Notes: generated by a model not told the origin, from the letters alone. Shown: positions 1-5,002, numbered from the stretch's first letter. The stretch is 5,002 bases of DNA from Planctomycetota bacterium (GCA_003235605.1 QJVU01000325.1:1-5002); one strand, 5' to 3'. A program made the numbers and translations.

Positions 1-566
1 AGCAGAAGGACGCCCTGCAACAGGTCAGTGAAGATCACCGAGGTCTGACCCCCGGTGAGCTCGTACGCCATACACATGGCCGCCATCACCACGGCGAACA
101 CCAGGACATAGGTGTTGTCCAGATGGAACACGCCGACAAGGGCCGTTCCGATGGTGTAGAGGTTGATGCCGATGTACCCCAGGAGGTAGAAGAGCAGGAT
201 GATGGTGGCGGCGAGTCGGACGCGGCGTCCGAAGCGAAGGGTGAAGTACTCGGGCACGGTCACGATGCCGGCGAAGTACAGGATGGGCAGCCAGCCGAAC
301 ATCCAGAGGGGCATCCAGAACCAGTCGTTCAGATAGGTCTGGGAGGAAGCAATGCCGTACTGGAAGCCGGCAGCGGCGTACTTCACGAAAGAGTACGAGC
401 CGACCAGGGTGGCAATACAGGAGATCGCGATCAGCCAGGCGGGGAAGCGCTGGCCCGCCAGAAAGAAGTCCTTGGTCGACCTCGTGTAGCGGCCGAAGAG
501 GGCTCCAAACGTGGTGATGCCTGCGAAGTAGCACACCACGACGGCGATGTCGACGGCATGGGCCAT
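1..566 (-). CDS. Sodium:solute symporter (SSS family), N-terminal part, cut by the window edge
   Basis: This is the N-terminal 188 residues of a cytoplasmic-membrane sodium:solute symporter, which couples sodium entry to uptake of a small solute. It reads from ATG at 566 to the left edge with no stop. The translation shows a first hydrophobic helix (residues 5-24), then the typical SSS loop STKDFFLAGQRFPAW (30-44) leading into helix 2. Further helices lie at about 84-102, 118-146 and 152-168. The VPEYFTLRFG segment (104-113) and TGGQTSVIFTDLLQG (171-185) match family hallmarks, the latter resembling the GG-x-x-x-V-x-x-TD-x-x-Q signature. Full-length members have roughly 450-600 residues, so about two thirds is missing. 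It probably forms an operon with the small membrane protein six bases upstream. A weak AAGTGA ribosome-site-like sequence (573-578) overlaps that gene's stop. The transported solute (sugar, amino acid, sialic acid or other) cannot be told from this part. Confidence 0.9.
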   Translation of the reverse strand, partial: MAHAVDIAVVVCYFAGITTFGALFGRYTRSTKDFFLAGQRFPAWLIAISCIATLVGSYSFVKYAAAGFQYGIASSQTYLNDWFWMPLWMFGWLPILYFAGIVTVPEYFTLRFGRRVRLAATIILLFYLLGYIGINLYTIGTALVGVFHLDNTYVLVFAVVMAAMCMAYELTGGQTSVIFTDLLQGVLL

Positions 567-572
567 GACTGG

Positions 573-761
573 TCACTTGCCGAACCAGACGAAGAGGCCC
601 TGCAGGGCGGCGAAGAACAGCAGGCCCAGCACCATCAGGCACAACCGCCGACGGCCCTCCGGATCACGCCACGAGAACATTCCTGTCCTGAGGCCGCAGT
701 AGATGCCCGCCGCGAAGACGAGGCCACCGACCACGTACTGGTAGAGGAAGGACTCCGGCAT
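573..761 (-). CDS. Small two-helix membrane protein, likely partner of the downstream symporter
   Basis: This 62-residue protein starts at ATG 759-761 and stops with TGA at 573-575. It has two hydrophobic segments, residues 5-24 (FLYQYVVGGLVFAAGIYCGL) and 40-60 (LCLMVLGLLFFAALQGLFVWF). A charged loop between them contains WRDPEGRRR (31-39), which by the positive-inside rule suggests that the loop is cytoplasmic. I recognise no named family. It lies six bases before the symporter start on the same strand, so the two are almost certainly co-transcribed and perhaps translationally coupled. Small hydrophobic proteins are known to be encoded next to some SSS transporters, and a role as accessory or stability subunit is an inference from that. 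The open frame extends upstream to 1205, but that extension is antisense to the protease gene. The ATG at 761 gives the only sensible protein. I see no clear Shine-Dalgarno site. Confidence 0.75.
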   Translation of the reverse strand: MPESFLYQYVVGGLVFAAGIYCGLRTGMFSWRDPEGRRRLCLMVLGLLFFAALQGLFVWFGK

Positions 762-825
762 GGCCAGCCGGCAGTGTTCCCCCGAACTATCTGTTCTGCT
801 AGGCTCCGGACGCGAATTCCCTTCG
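762..825. promoter_or_regulatory. Divergent intergenic spacer between the symporter pair and the protease
   Basis: These 64 bases separate the start codons of the small membrane protein (minus) and the peptidase (plus), so both promoters, or at least their core parts, should lie here or just inside the genes. The least GC-rich part is around 784-802. TGCTAGGCT (797-805) resembles an extended -10 element for the plus strand, but no good -35 box is visible and I do not assert a promoter. No Shine-Dalgarno sequence precedes the plus-strand ATG. If the spacer works in both directions, the two transcription units may be co-regulated. Confidence 0.4.
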
Positions 826-2991
826 ATGAACGCAAACATGACCATCCGCGTTGTTCCCCGAGCCGCCATGTCCCTGGTGGCCCTCGCCCTCGGTGCTGCC
901 GATGTTGCAAAGGCCCAAGATCCGGCGCCAGAAGCGGGGGCGAGGCCGCGCCGCGCCCTGGAGCTGAGGCATTGCATGCCTCCCAGATGGGTCGACTTCA
1001 GTGCACCGGTGGCGGCACCCAAGTGGGCCTGGGACGGCAGGCACCTGGCCATGGGAAGGCACTGGCTGGATCCCAAGACCGGTGTGCGGGTCGACGCCAA
1101 GCCAGAGAGGCGGGAGCCCATGGCGCGGATCGACATCCGCAACGGGGACATTGCCTTCAAGCGGGGCCGGGAGCAGCGGCGCCTTACCAAGGACGGCAAG
1201 CCCAAGGAGCTCTGTCAACTGAGCCCGACTGAGGGTCATGTGGCGTTTGTGCAGGACAACGACCTGTTCGTCGTGGACACGAACGGTACCGGGCTCTGGG
1301 AGGTGACCCGGGACGGGGGCGACGAGTTCCGAAACGGCAAGCTGGACTGGGTCTACCAGGAGGAGCTGTACGGCCGCGGCGAGTTCCTCGCACACTGGTG
1401 GAGTCCCAACGGCCGGTACCTGGCGTACCTGCGGCTGGACGAACGCGAGGTCAAGACCTTCACGGTGGTCGATCACGTGCCCGGTGACCTGGACAGCGAG
1501 AAGACCGTGAGGCCCCTGGTAATGCGGTACCCGAAGGCCGGGGATCCCAACCCCAAGGTCAGCCTGCATGTGGCCGACGTCGAGACCAAGAAGACCGTGC
1601 CGGTGGTGTTCGAGGGTTACGACCCGGACATCCTGGTCGTGAGGGTGACCTGGACGCCGGACAACCAGGTGGCGTTCCAGGTCCAGAACCGAATCCAGAC
1701 GTGGCTGGATCTGTTGGTGGCCGATCCCGCCAGCGGCAAGACCAGAAGGCTGCTACGGGAGGAGTCCGACAGCTGGGTGAACATCCTGGGGCAGCCGTGG
1801 TTCCTGAAGACCGGCGACTTCCTGTGGCTGAGCGAGCGCACGGGCTACAAGCATGTCTACCACTACTCCGCCGCAGGCAAGCTCATCCTCGCGGTCACCG
1901 AGGGTGAGTGGCAGGTGCGCGAGATCCTGAAGGTCGACGAACGCCGAGGGTTGCTGTGGTTCACCGCGACCAAGGACGGCGCCATCAACAACAACGCCTA
2001 TCGGACCGGCTTCGGTGGCAAGGGCCTCGTGCGCCTCACAGGTGGTACGGGCTGGCATGAGATCGCCCTCGACGACGACGGCGGCATGTACATTGACACG
2101 TGGTCCACGGTGAGCCAGCCGCCGGTGGTGCGGGTCTGTGGCCCCGAGGGAGAGGTGCTGTGGACACAGGAGCAGGTGGCGAGCCCGGCCCTGGACACGT
2201 TTGCCTTCCAGCCGCTGGAACTGGTGCAGGTCATGGCCAGGGACGGCTACATGTTGGATGCCAGCATCCTCGCGCCCAAGACAGACAAGACAGACAGCAA
2301 GTACCCCGTCCTGCTGGACCAGTACTCGGGCCCCGACTACCCACGGGTGAGAAACAGGTGGGACTACCTGCCGTTCCTCCATGCCACCTTCCATCAGCTG
2401 CTCTCGCAGAACGGGGTCATCGTGATGGACGTGAACGTCCGCAGCGCGAGCGGGCGCGGCCAGAAGGACACCAAGACCTGCTACCGGAACTTCGGTCAGG
2501 TGGAGCTTTCAGACATCGAGGATGCCATCGACTGGGTATGCAAGAACCGGAATGGCGACCCAGCCCGCGTGGGTATCACCGGCTGGAGCTACGGCGGCTT
2601 CATGACGGCCTACGCCCTCACCCACAGCAAGAAGTTCAAGCTCGGGATTGCCGGCGCCGGCGTCTATGACTGGCGCCTCTACGACACGATCTACACCGAG
2701 CGCTACATGGACACACCCAAGAGCAATCCGTTGGGCTACCGTCGAAGCTCCTGCGTCCTTGCTGCCGGCCAACTGACCGGCCACTTGTGCATCCAGCACG
2801 GGGCCCTGGACGACAACGTACACCTGCAGAACGCACTGCAGTTGGTGCACGCACTGCAGCAGACAGGCAAGAGCTTCGACCTGATGATCTATCCGAAGAT
2901 GATGCACGGCCCGCGCACCATCGCCTCCTTCCGGCACAAGCTGGAAATGGACTGGAGCCTCATCCAACGGCACCTGCTGGCCCGCAACTAA
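826..2991 (+). CDS. Exported dipeptidyl-peptidase IV-like serine protease (peptidase family S9B)
   Basis: This 721-residue enzyme is predicted to remove N-terminal dipeptides, classically X-Pro or X-Ala, from peptides outside the cytoplasmic membrane. A signal peptide (about residues 7-30, ending AKA before Gln31) is followed by a beta-propeller (DPPIV_N, roughly 60-450) and a C-terminal alpha/beta-hydrolase (roughly 470-721). The propeller carries the N-terminus-binding pair Glu179-Glu180 in DWVYQEELYGRGEF, followed by WWSPNGRYLAYLRLDE. The triad is Ser588 (GWSYGGF), Asp662 (HGALDDNVH) and His694 (YPKMMHGP). Tyr500 (DQYSGP), Tyr623 (YDTIYTERYMD) and Asn664 match the oxyanion and S1/N-terminus residues of human DPP IV. 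Length is normal for S9B. The start at 826 gives a compact signal peptide. ATG 838 is an alternative, while ATG 760 would overlap the divergent gene and add a non-signal-like N terminus. No Shine-Dalgarno site is visible. All key residues are present, so it should be active. True substrate preference is not readable from sequence. Confidence 0.95.
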   Translation: MNANMTIRVVPRAAMSLVALALGAADVAKAQDPAPEAGARPRRALELRHCMPPRWVDFSAPVAAPKWAWDGRHLAMGRHWLDPKTGVRVDAKPERREPMARIDIRNGDIAFKRGREQRRLTKDGKPKELCQLSPTEGHVAFVQDNDLFVVDTNGTGLWEVTRDGGDEFRNGKLDWVYQEELYGRGEFLAHWWSPNGRYLAYLRLDEREVKTFTVVDHVPGDLDSEKTVRPLVMRYPKAGDPNPKVSLHVADVETKKTVPVVFEGYDPDILVVRVTWTPDNQVAFQVQNRIQTWLDLLVADPASGKTRRLLREESDSWVNILGQPWFLKTGDFLWLSERTGYKHVYHYSAAGKLILAVTEGEWQVREILKVDERRGLLWFTATKDGAINNNAYRTGFGGKGLVRLTGGTGWHEIALDDDGGMYIDTWSTVSQPPVVRVCGPEGEVLWTQEQVASPALDTFAFQPLELVQVMARDGYMLDASILAPKTDKTDSKYPVLLDQYSGPDYPRVRNRWDYLPFLHATFHQLLSQNGVIVMDVNVRSASGRGQKDTKTCYRNFGQVELSDIEDAIDWVCKNRNGDPARVGITGWSYGGFMTAYALTHSKKFKLGIAGAGVYDWRLYDTIYTERYMDTPKSNPLGYRRSSCVLAAGQLTGHLCIQHGALDDNVHLQNALQLVHALQQTGKSFDLMIYPKMMHGPRTIASFRHKLEMDWSLIQRHLLARN

Positions 2992-3016
2992 CTCTCCCGC
3001 CACAGGTGGCGGAGAG
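2992..3016 (+). terminator. Hairpin directly after the peptidase stop codon
   Basis: The left arm CTCTCCCGCCAC (2992-3003) pairs with the right arm GTGGCGGAGAG (3006-3016), with one bulged C on the left. The innermost pairs must open to make a workable loop, leaving a stem of about nine or ten pairs. It begins on the base after the TAA. No run of T follows (the next bases are CCTGACTTT), so it is not a textbook intrinsic terminator. It may be a Rho-assisted or weak terminator, or a 3'-end stabilising structure. Confidence 0.55.
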
Positions 3017-3232
3017 CCTGACTTTCCGGCGCGATCTTGGGATCGGGTGCACGTTCTGCACAGGCACCATCCGGCTTGCCGAAATCAAGGCCCAGGTTCC
3101 CGGGTTCCTCCCTTGCCATGAGGAGTCCTGCCCGGTTCAATCGAGATCTGGTTCTGCCCTCCGTCTTCCACGAACACGTTGTCCTGCCCCAGTCAGAGCA
3201 AGCAGCTCGTAGCCAAAGGACATTCTGCGGAC
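3017..3232. other. Intergenic stretch without a convincing gene
   Basis: Short open frames cross this stretch (for example 3037-3396 plus and 2988-3251 minus). Their translations are rich in Arg, Pro and Ser, show no family features, and run into neighbouring genes in the wrong frame, so I treat them as chance. The region is less GC-biased than the flanking genes, as expected for non-coding DNA, and should contain the promoter of the secreted protein at 3233. I could not pick out a reliable -35/-10 pair, tRNA, riboswitch or repeat. CACGTT occurs twice, near 3050 and 3174, which is too short to interpret. Confidence 0.5.
3215..3220 (+). promoter_or_regulatory. Candidate ribosome binding site AAAGGA
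   Basis: AAAGGA is the only purine-rich Shine-Dalgarno-like sequence upstream of ATG 3233. The 12-base gap is somewhat long but usable. It helps to choose 3233 over the earlier in-frame ATG at 3179, which would place this element inside the coding region and put 18 non-hydrophobic residues before the signal peptide. Confidence 0.4.
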
Positions 3233-4309
3233 ATGAAGCAACCACTCTCATTCGGATTCGCGCTGACTCTATGCGCGACGCTGGCGGCGCAGACGATACC
3301 GGCGACCAAGACCACCATCACGACCGCAACCCCGGGGGGATTTGCGGTCCTGGCCATGAACAGCACCCCCAGCAGCCAGTCCAGCGGCATCGCTGACAAG
3401 ACCACGCTGAGCACCAACCAGCTGCTGCGGGCCTCCACCAAGACCTCCTACGGCTCCACGGCCGTCGGCTCCAACTACAGCTGGTACAGCGGCAGCGGAG
3501 CCTACCTCTCCGACTACGCCTCGGCGACGAACTTCGACGGCAAGCTGGGCGGCGACGCGGGCAGTGCCATCGGCGACTCCACGTCGGCCAAGTACGGCCC
3601 GCACTCGGTGCTGGTGGCATTCGAGCTACCCAAGGACGAAAAGGCGACGTTGACCGCCTATTTCAGCGGCAGCATCTCCACTGGCGCCACCTCCAAGGGC
3701 GAAGTGGACGTGGGCAACAACGGCCAGGACGTCTGGAAGCCCGCGGCAACGAGCATGTGGTCCAGCCACCAGAAGAAGAGCTTCGAGGTCACGGGCGGCG
3801 AGAGCCCGCTGGTGGTGAAGCTCACCACGGAGTGCAAGGCCAGTCAGAGCGACAGCGCCAAGGGCGGCGCCCGCGCCGGCGCTGGCCTGACGATCTTCCT
3901 CACGCGGGCGAAGAAGACCATCAAGTGCACCGCGACCGCCTACGGTGCCTATGCGACCGGGTGCCCGGAAACCAAGCTGGCTGCCAGCAGCGGTACCTCT
4001 GGCAGCAGTCGTTGGATCCGCCTGGATCTGACCAACGCGGCCAAGGATGCCGTCGGCTTCTTTGTCATCGGCGCCAAGAAGCTGAGCCCGGCCGTGGCCC
4101 TGCCCGCCGGCGGCTGCAACCTGCACACCGATGTGCTAGCGCTGATTCCGCTTCGCACCAGCAGCACCGGCACCTCGACCCAGTGGCTCCGGGGCTCGAG
4201 CGCTCTGACCGGCGCGGTGACCTGCCAGGACGTGATCATCGAGTTGTCTGCCAGTGGCCTGAAGATCACGACATCGAACGGCCTGGAGGTCAGTTGCAAG
4301 CTGGAGTGA
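3233..4309 (+). CDS. Secreted Ser/Thr-rich beta protein of unknown function with planctomycete-like C-terminal domain
   Basis: This is a 358-residue exported protein of unknown function. The signal peptide MKQPLSFGFALTLCATLAA is predicted to be cut before Gln20. Residues 20-120 are rich in Ser, Thr, Gly and Ala with little charge. Residues about 120-225 contain alternating hydrophobic strands (HSVLVAFELP, ATLTAYFSGSIS, SPLVVKLTTEC, GLTIFLTRA) that suggest a beta-sandwich. From about 230 to the end a second module carries YGAYATGCPET (237-247), a strand ending in VGFFVIGAKK, LPAGGCNLHTDVLALIP (about 290-306) and the tail LKITTSNGLEVSC. That pattern (YG-x-GCP, GGC-x-L-x-x-D, terminal SNGL) resembles a C-terminal domain I recall from many secreted proteins of high-GC planctomycetes, a recollection and not a search. 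Cys residues at 201, 232, 244, 295, 331 and 355 could form disulfides. It may be a surface or envelope-associated protein. No catalytic motif is seen. It converges on the lipoprotein gene. Confidence 0.8.
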   Translation: MKQPLSFGFALTLCATLAAQTIPATKTTITTATPGGFAVLAMNSTPSSQSSGIADKTTLSTNQLLRASTKTSYGSTAVGSNYSWYSGSGAYLSDYASATNFDGKLGGDAGSAIGDSTSAKYGPHSVLVAFELPKDEKATLTAYFSGSISTGATSKGEVDVGNNGQDVWKPAATSMWSSHQKKSFEVTGGESPLVVKLTTECKASQSDSAKGGARAGAGLTIFLTRAKKTIKCTATAYGAYATGCPETKLAASSGTSGSSRWIRLDLTNAAKDAVGFFVIGAKKLSPAVALPAGGCNLHTDVLALIPLRTSSTGTSTQWLRGSSALTGAVTCQDVIIELSASGLKITTSNGLEVSCKLE

Positions 4310-4325
4310 CCGGCTGACCGGCTGA
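4310..4325. repeat. Tandem 8-bp duplication CCGGCTGA x2
   Basis: Two exact head-to-tail copies of CCGGCTGA (4310-4317 and 4318-4325) start on the base after the TGA at 4307-4309. Each copy contains a TGA: 4315-4317 is in a different frame from the real stop and 4323-4325 in another. The simplest reading is replication slippage in a short spacer. No function is implied. Confidence 0.6.
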
Positions 4326-4326
4326 T

Positions 4327-4340
4327 CCGGAGAACTCCGG
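4327..4340. repeat. Short perfect inverted repeat CCGGAG-AA-CTCCGG
   Basis: A six-base perfect palindrome with a two-base centre, or five pairs closing a four-base GAAC loop, sits between the tandem 8-mer and the main stem-loop. It may be a minor part of the transcription-end region or a protein-binding palindrome. The sequence alone does not decide. Confidence 0.45.
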
Positions 4341-4341
4341 T

Positions 4342-4379
4342 GCAAGAGGGCGCTGGGCCGGGCGGCTCAGCGCCCTTGC
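4342..4379. terminator. Strong bidirectional stem-loop between convergent genes
   Basis: GGGCGCTGGGCC (4348-4359) pairs with GGCTCAGCGCCC (4364-4375) across a GGGC tetraloop: twelve pairs, one of them G-T. Beyond a two-base bulge (4346-4347) the stem continues for four more pairs, GCAA (4342-4345) with TTGC (4376-4379). The structure lies between the convergent genes ending at 4309 and 4367, so it could end transcription from both sides. On either strand no T-run follows, so it is a non-classical terminator. Unusually, it includes the stop codon and last codons of the minus-strand gene (stop TGA at 4367-4369). Confidence 0.65.
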
Positions 4380-4843
4380 TCCGTACGGGTGTGTGCCGCC
4401 GGCTCTTCGCTGGTGTGGTCGTGGGTGATCCGGATTCCCTGGGAGGTGAGTTCCACCACCAGGGAGAAGTAGCCACTGGCGGGCGGAGTCCGCTGCAAGT
4501 GGTAGCGGCCCAGGACCAGGGCGGCATTGCGTCCGATCGGCCGGAACTCCAGGATCTGGAAGGTCAGCTCGCCCCGAGCGGCGGCGTCGGGGTAGCTGCG
4601 CTGAAAGCGCTGCAGCAGATCCTCGGGCCCCCGCGTGATGCCGGTACTGCCGTTGAAGGTCAGCTGGGGATGGTCCCAGTAGCCGGCAAGGAAGCCCGCC
4701 CAGTCGCCCCGGTTCCAGGCCTGACTCTGGTCCTCCAGGAGGGACTGGACAGCCTCTCGGGAGAGGCGTGCCGAGGAGCAGGCGGTGGGCAGGACCGCCA
4801 GGAGGGCCAGCACCGGGATGGCCAGTACGACGCGAGGCACCAC
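4367..4843 (-). CDS. Predicted lipoprotein with SnoaL/DUF4440-like (NTF2-fold) domain
   Basis: This is a protein of about 158 residues read from GTG at 4843 (GTG 4840 is equally possible). The open frame continues upstream to an ATG at 4993, but that part is charged, overlaps the divergent gene and would bury the signal peptide. The GTG start gives a clean one: VPRVVLAIPVLALLAVLPTAC followed by SSARLS, with Cys22 as probable lipidation site. Pro at -3 makes the lipobox atypical, so a simple secreted form is possible. Residues about 28-150 fit the small alpha+beta cone of the NTF2-like superfamily: a helix with AWNRGDWAGFLAGYW (42-56), then HPQLTFNGSTGITRG (58-72), a helix LLQRFQRSYPD, and strands LTFQILEFRPIGRNAALVLGRYHLQ and GYFSLVVELTSQGIRITHDHT. 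This is the layout of DUF4440/YybH-like proteins, which include ligand-binding and a few enzymatic members. The specific role is unknown. No Shine-Dalgarno site is visible before either GTG. Confidence 0.75.
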   Translation of the reverse strand: MVPRVVLAIPVLALLAVLPTACSSARLSREAVQSLLEDQSQAWNRGDWAGFLAGYWDHPQLTFNGSTGITRGPEDLLQRFQRSYPDAAARGELTFQILEFRPIGRNAALVLGRYHLQRTPPASGYFSLVVELTSQGIRITHDHTSEEPAAHTRTEQGR

Positions 4844-4904
4844 CGGGGCAGCATACCCCGGGGGGGCTTTGGATCCGTCACCCGCCGGGGCATGATGAGC
4901 CCCG
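4844..4904. promoter_or_regulatory. Divergent spacer with a seven-G run
   Basis: These 61 bases lie between the GTG of the lipoprotein gene (minus) and the ATG of the exported protein (plus), so both promoters should be in or near it. Features visible are the run of seven G at 4860-4866 preceded by CCCC, GGATCC at 4871-4876, and the inverted repeat next to the plus-strand start. No convincing -10/-35 pair or Shine-Dalgarno sequence was found for either gene. Confidence 0.4.
4886..4904 (+). repeat. Inverted repeat CGGGGC-ATGATGA-GCCCCG abutting a start codon
   Basis: Six perfect pairs (4886-4891 with 4899-4904) close a seven-base loop, and the next base is the A of the ATG at 4905. In an mRNA this would occlude the standby site of the start codon. 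As DNA it could be an operator. The loop contains two overlapping ATGs in other frames, and a TGA at 4893-4895 is in frame with ATG 4905, which rules out an earlier start for that gene. Confidence 0.5.
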
Positions 4905-5002
4905 ATGCACCCTTCCCGTTTCGCCAGCCTCGTCCTGCTGCTGCCGCTCACCCTCGCGGCGGCGGTGACAGCGCAGAAGTTCCGCACAGTCACCGACGAG
5001 AA
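4905..5002 (+). CDS. Exported protein of unknown function, N-terminal 32 codons only
   Basis: The reading frame opens at ATG 4905 and runs off the right edge. Its first residues, MHPSRFASLVLLLPLTLAAA followed by VTAQKF, form a textbook signal peptide: a short basic start, a Leu/Ala-rich core and a V-T-A site before Gln24. After cleavage only KFRTVTDE is visible past the Gln, too little to assign a family. An in-frame TGA at 4893-4895 fixes 4905 as the first possible ATG. The gene is divergent from the lipoprotein gene. No Shine-Dalgarno site is present, and a hairpin lies immediately before the start. Confidence 0.65.
   Translation, partial: MHPSRFASLVLLLPLTLAAAVTAQKFRTVTDE

Noticed and set aside
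25..642. Minus-strand open frame of 205 codons in another frame over the symporter
   Set aside because: The translation is Arg/Pro/His-rich. The neighbouring frame on the same strand gives recognisable SSS motifs and helices, so this one is a shadow.
760..825. Earlier in-frame ATG for the peptidase at 760
   Set aside because: It would overlap the start codon of the divergent small gene and add 22 residues that push the signal peptide inward. ATG 826 or 838 gives a normal exported N terminus.
762..1205. Upstream extension of the minus-strand frame that contains the small membrane protein
   Set aside because: It is antisense to the peptidase and low in complexity, while the ATG at 761 yields a compact two-helix protein. 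The long form is not supported.
123..1232. Long plus-strand open frame (369 codons) antisense to the symporter pair and overlapping the peptidase start
   Set aside because: Its translation is Glu/Gly/His/Arg-rich without family features, and it is antisense to a clear SSS membrane protein. It is a mirror of GC-rich coding on the other strand.
2831..2859. Direct repeat ACGCACTGCAG, twice with an 18-base period
   Set aside because: It lies within the peptidase hydrolase domain and encodes the helical NALQLVHALQ segment. It is explained by repeated Ala-Leu-Gln codons and not by a separate element.
2988..3396. Small open frames in the gap before the secreted protein (2988-3251 minus, 3037-3396 plus)
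   Set aside because: They have Arg/Pro/Ser-rich translations with no signal, helix pattern or ribosome site, and they collide with flanking genes in other frames.
3626..4527. Minus-strand open frames over the secreted protein and the convergent junction (3626-4126, 3949-4527)
   Set aside because: They are shadows of GC-rich codons in the real genes, with no domain features. They span the strong stem-loop, which is unlikely inside a gene.
1..5002. Search for tRNA, rRNA, CRISPR repeats, transposase, terminal inverted repeats, or defence or toxin-antitoxin genes
   Set aside because: None was seen by eye. All substantial coding frames are accounted for by the transporter pair, peptidase and exported proteins listed.

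Overview
The window is GC-rich (about two-thirds G+C by eye) and densely coding. Its genes have strong third-position G/C bias, mostly lack clear Shine-Dalgarno sites, and several encode exported proteins whose signal peptides end in Ala followed by Gln. The dipeptidyl-peptidase is of the type common in Planctomycetota. The secreted protein at 3233-4309 ends in a Gly-Cys / 'SNGL' style domain that I recall from high-GC planctomycete genomes. I therefore infer a high-GC planctomycete or relative. This rests on recalled family resemblance, not a search.

Layout. Positions 1-566 (minus) hold the N-terminal 188 residues of a sodium:solute symporter (SSS family), cut by the left edge. Six bases upstream of it, at 573-761 (minus), is a 62-residue protein with two membrane segments, probably its co-expressed partner. 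A 64-bp divergent spacer separates this pair from an exported S9B dipeptidyl-peptidase IV-like serine protease (826-2991, plus), which has a complete catalytic triad and the Glu-Glu pair that anchors the substrate N terminus. A hairpin lies directly after its stop codon, followed by about 240 bp without a convincing gene. Next is a secreted Ser/Thr-rich beta-type protein of unknown function (3233-4309, plus). It converges on a small predicted lipoprotein with a SnoaL/DUF4440-like (NTF2-fold) domain (4367-4843, minus), and a strong stem-loop between them overlaps the latter's stop codon. Divergent from the lipoprotein, the first 32 codons of another exported protein (4905 onward, plus) run off the right edge.

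How the genes may work together. The protease would release N-terminal dipeptides, often X-Pro, outside the cytoplasmic membrane. The divergent symporter pair would import a small solute with sodium. A peptide- or amino-acid-scavenging link is plausible but unproven, because the substrate cannot be read from the symporter fragment. The remaining three genes show no clear functional link. I see no RNA gene, mobile element, CRISPR array, toxin-antitoxin or defence system. The least described items are the small membrane protein beside the symporter and the secreted protein of unknown function.
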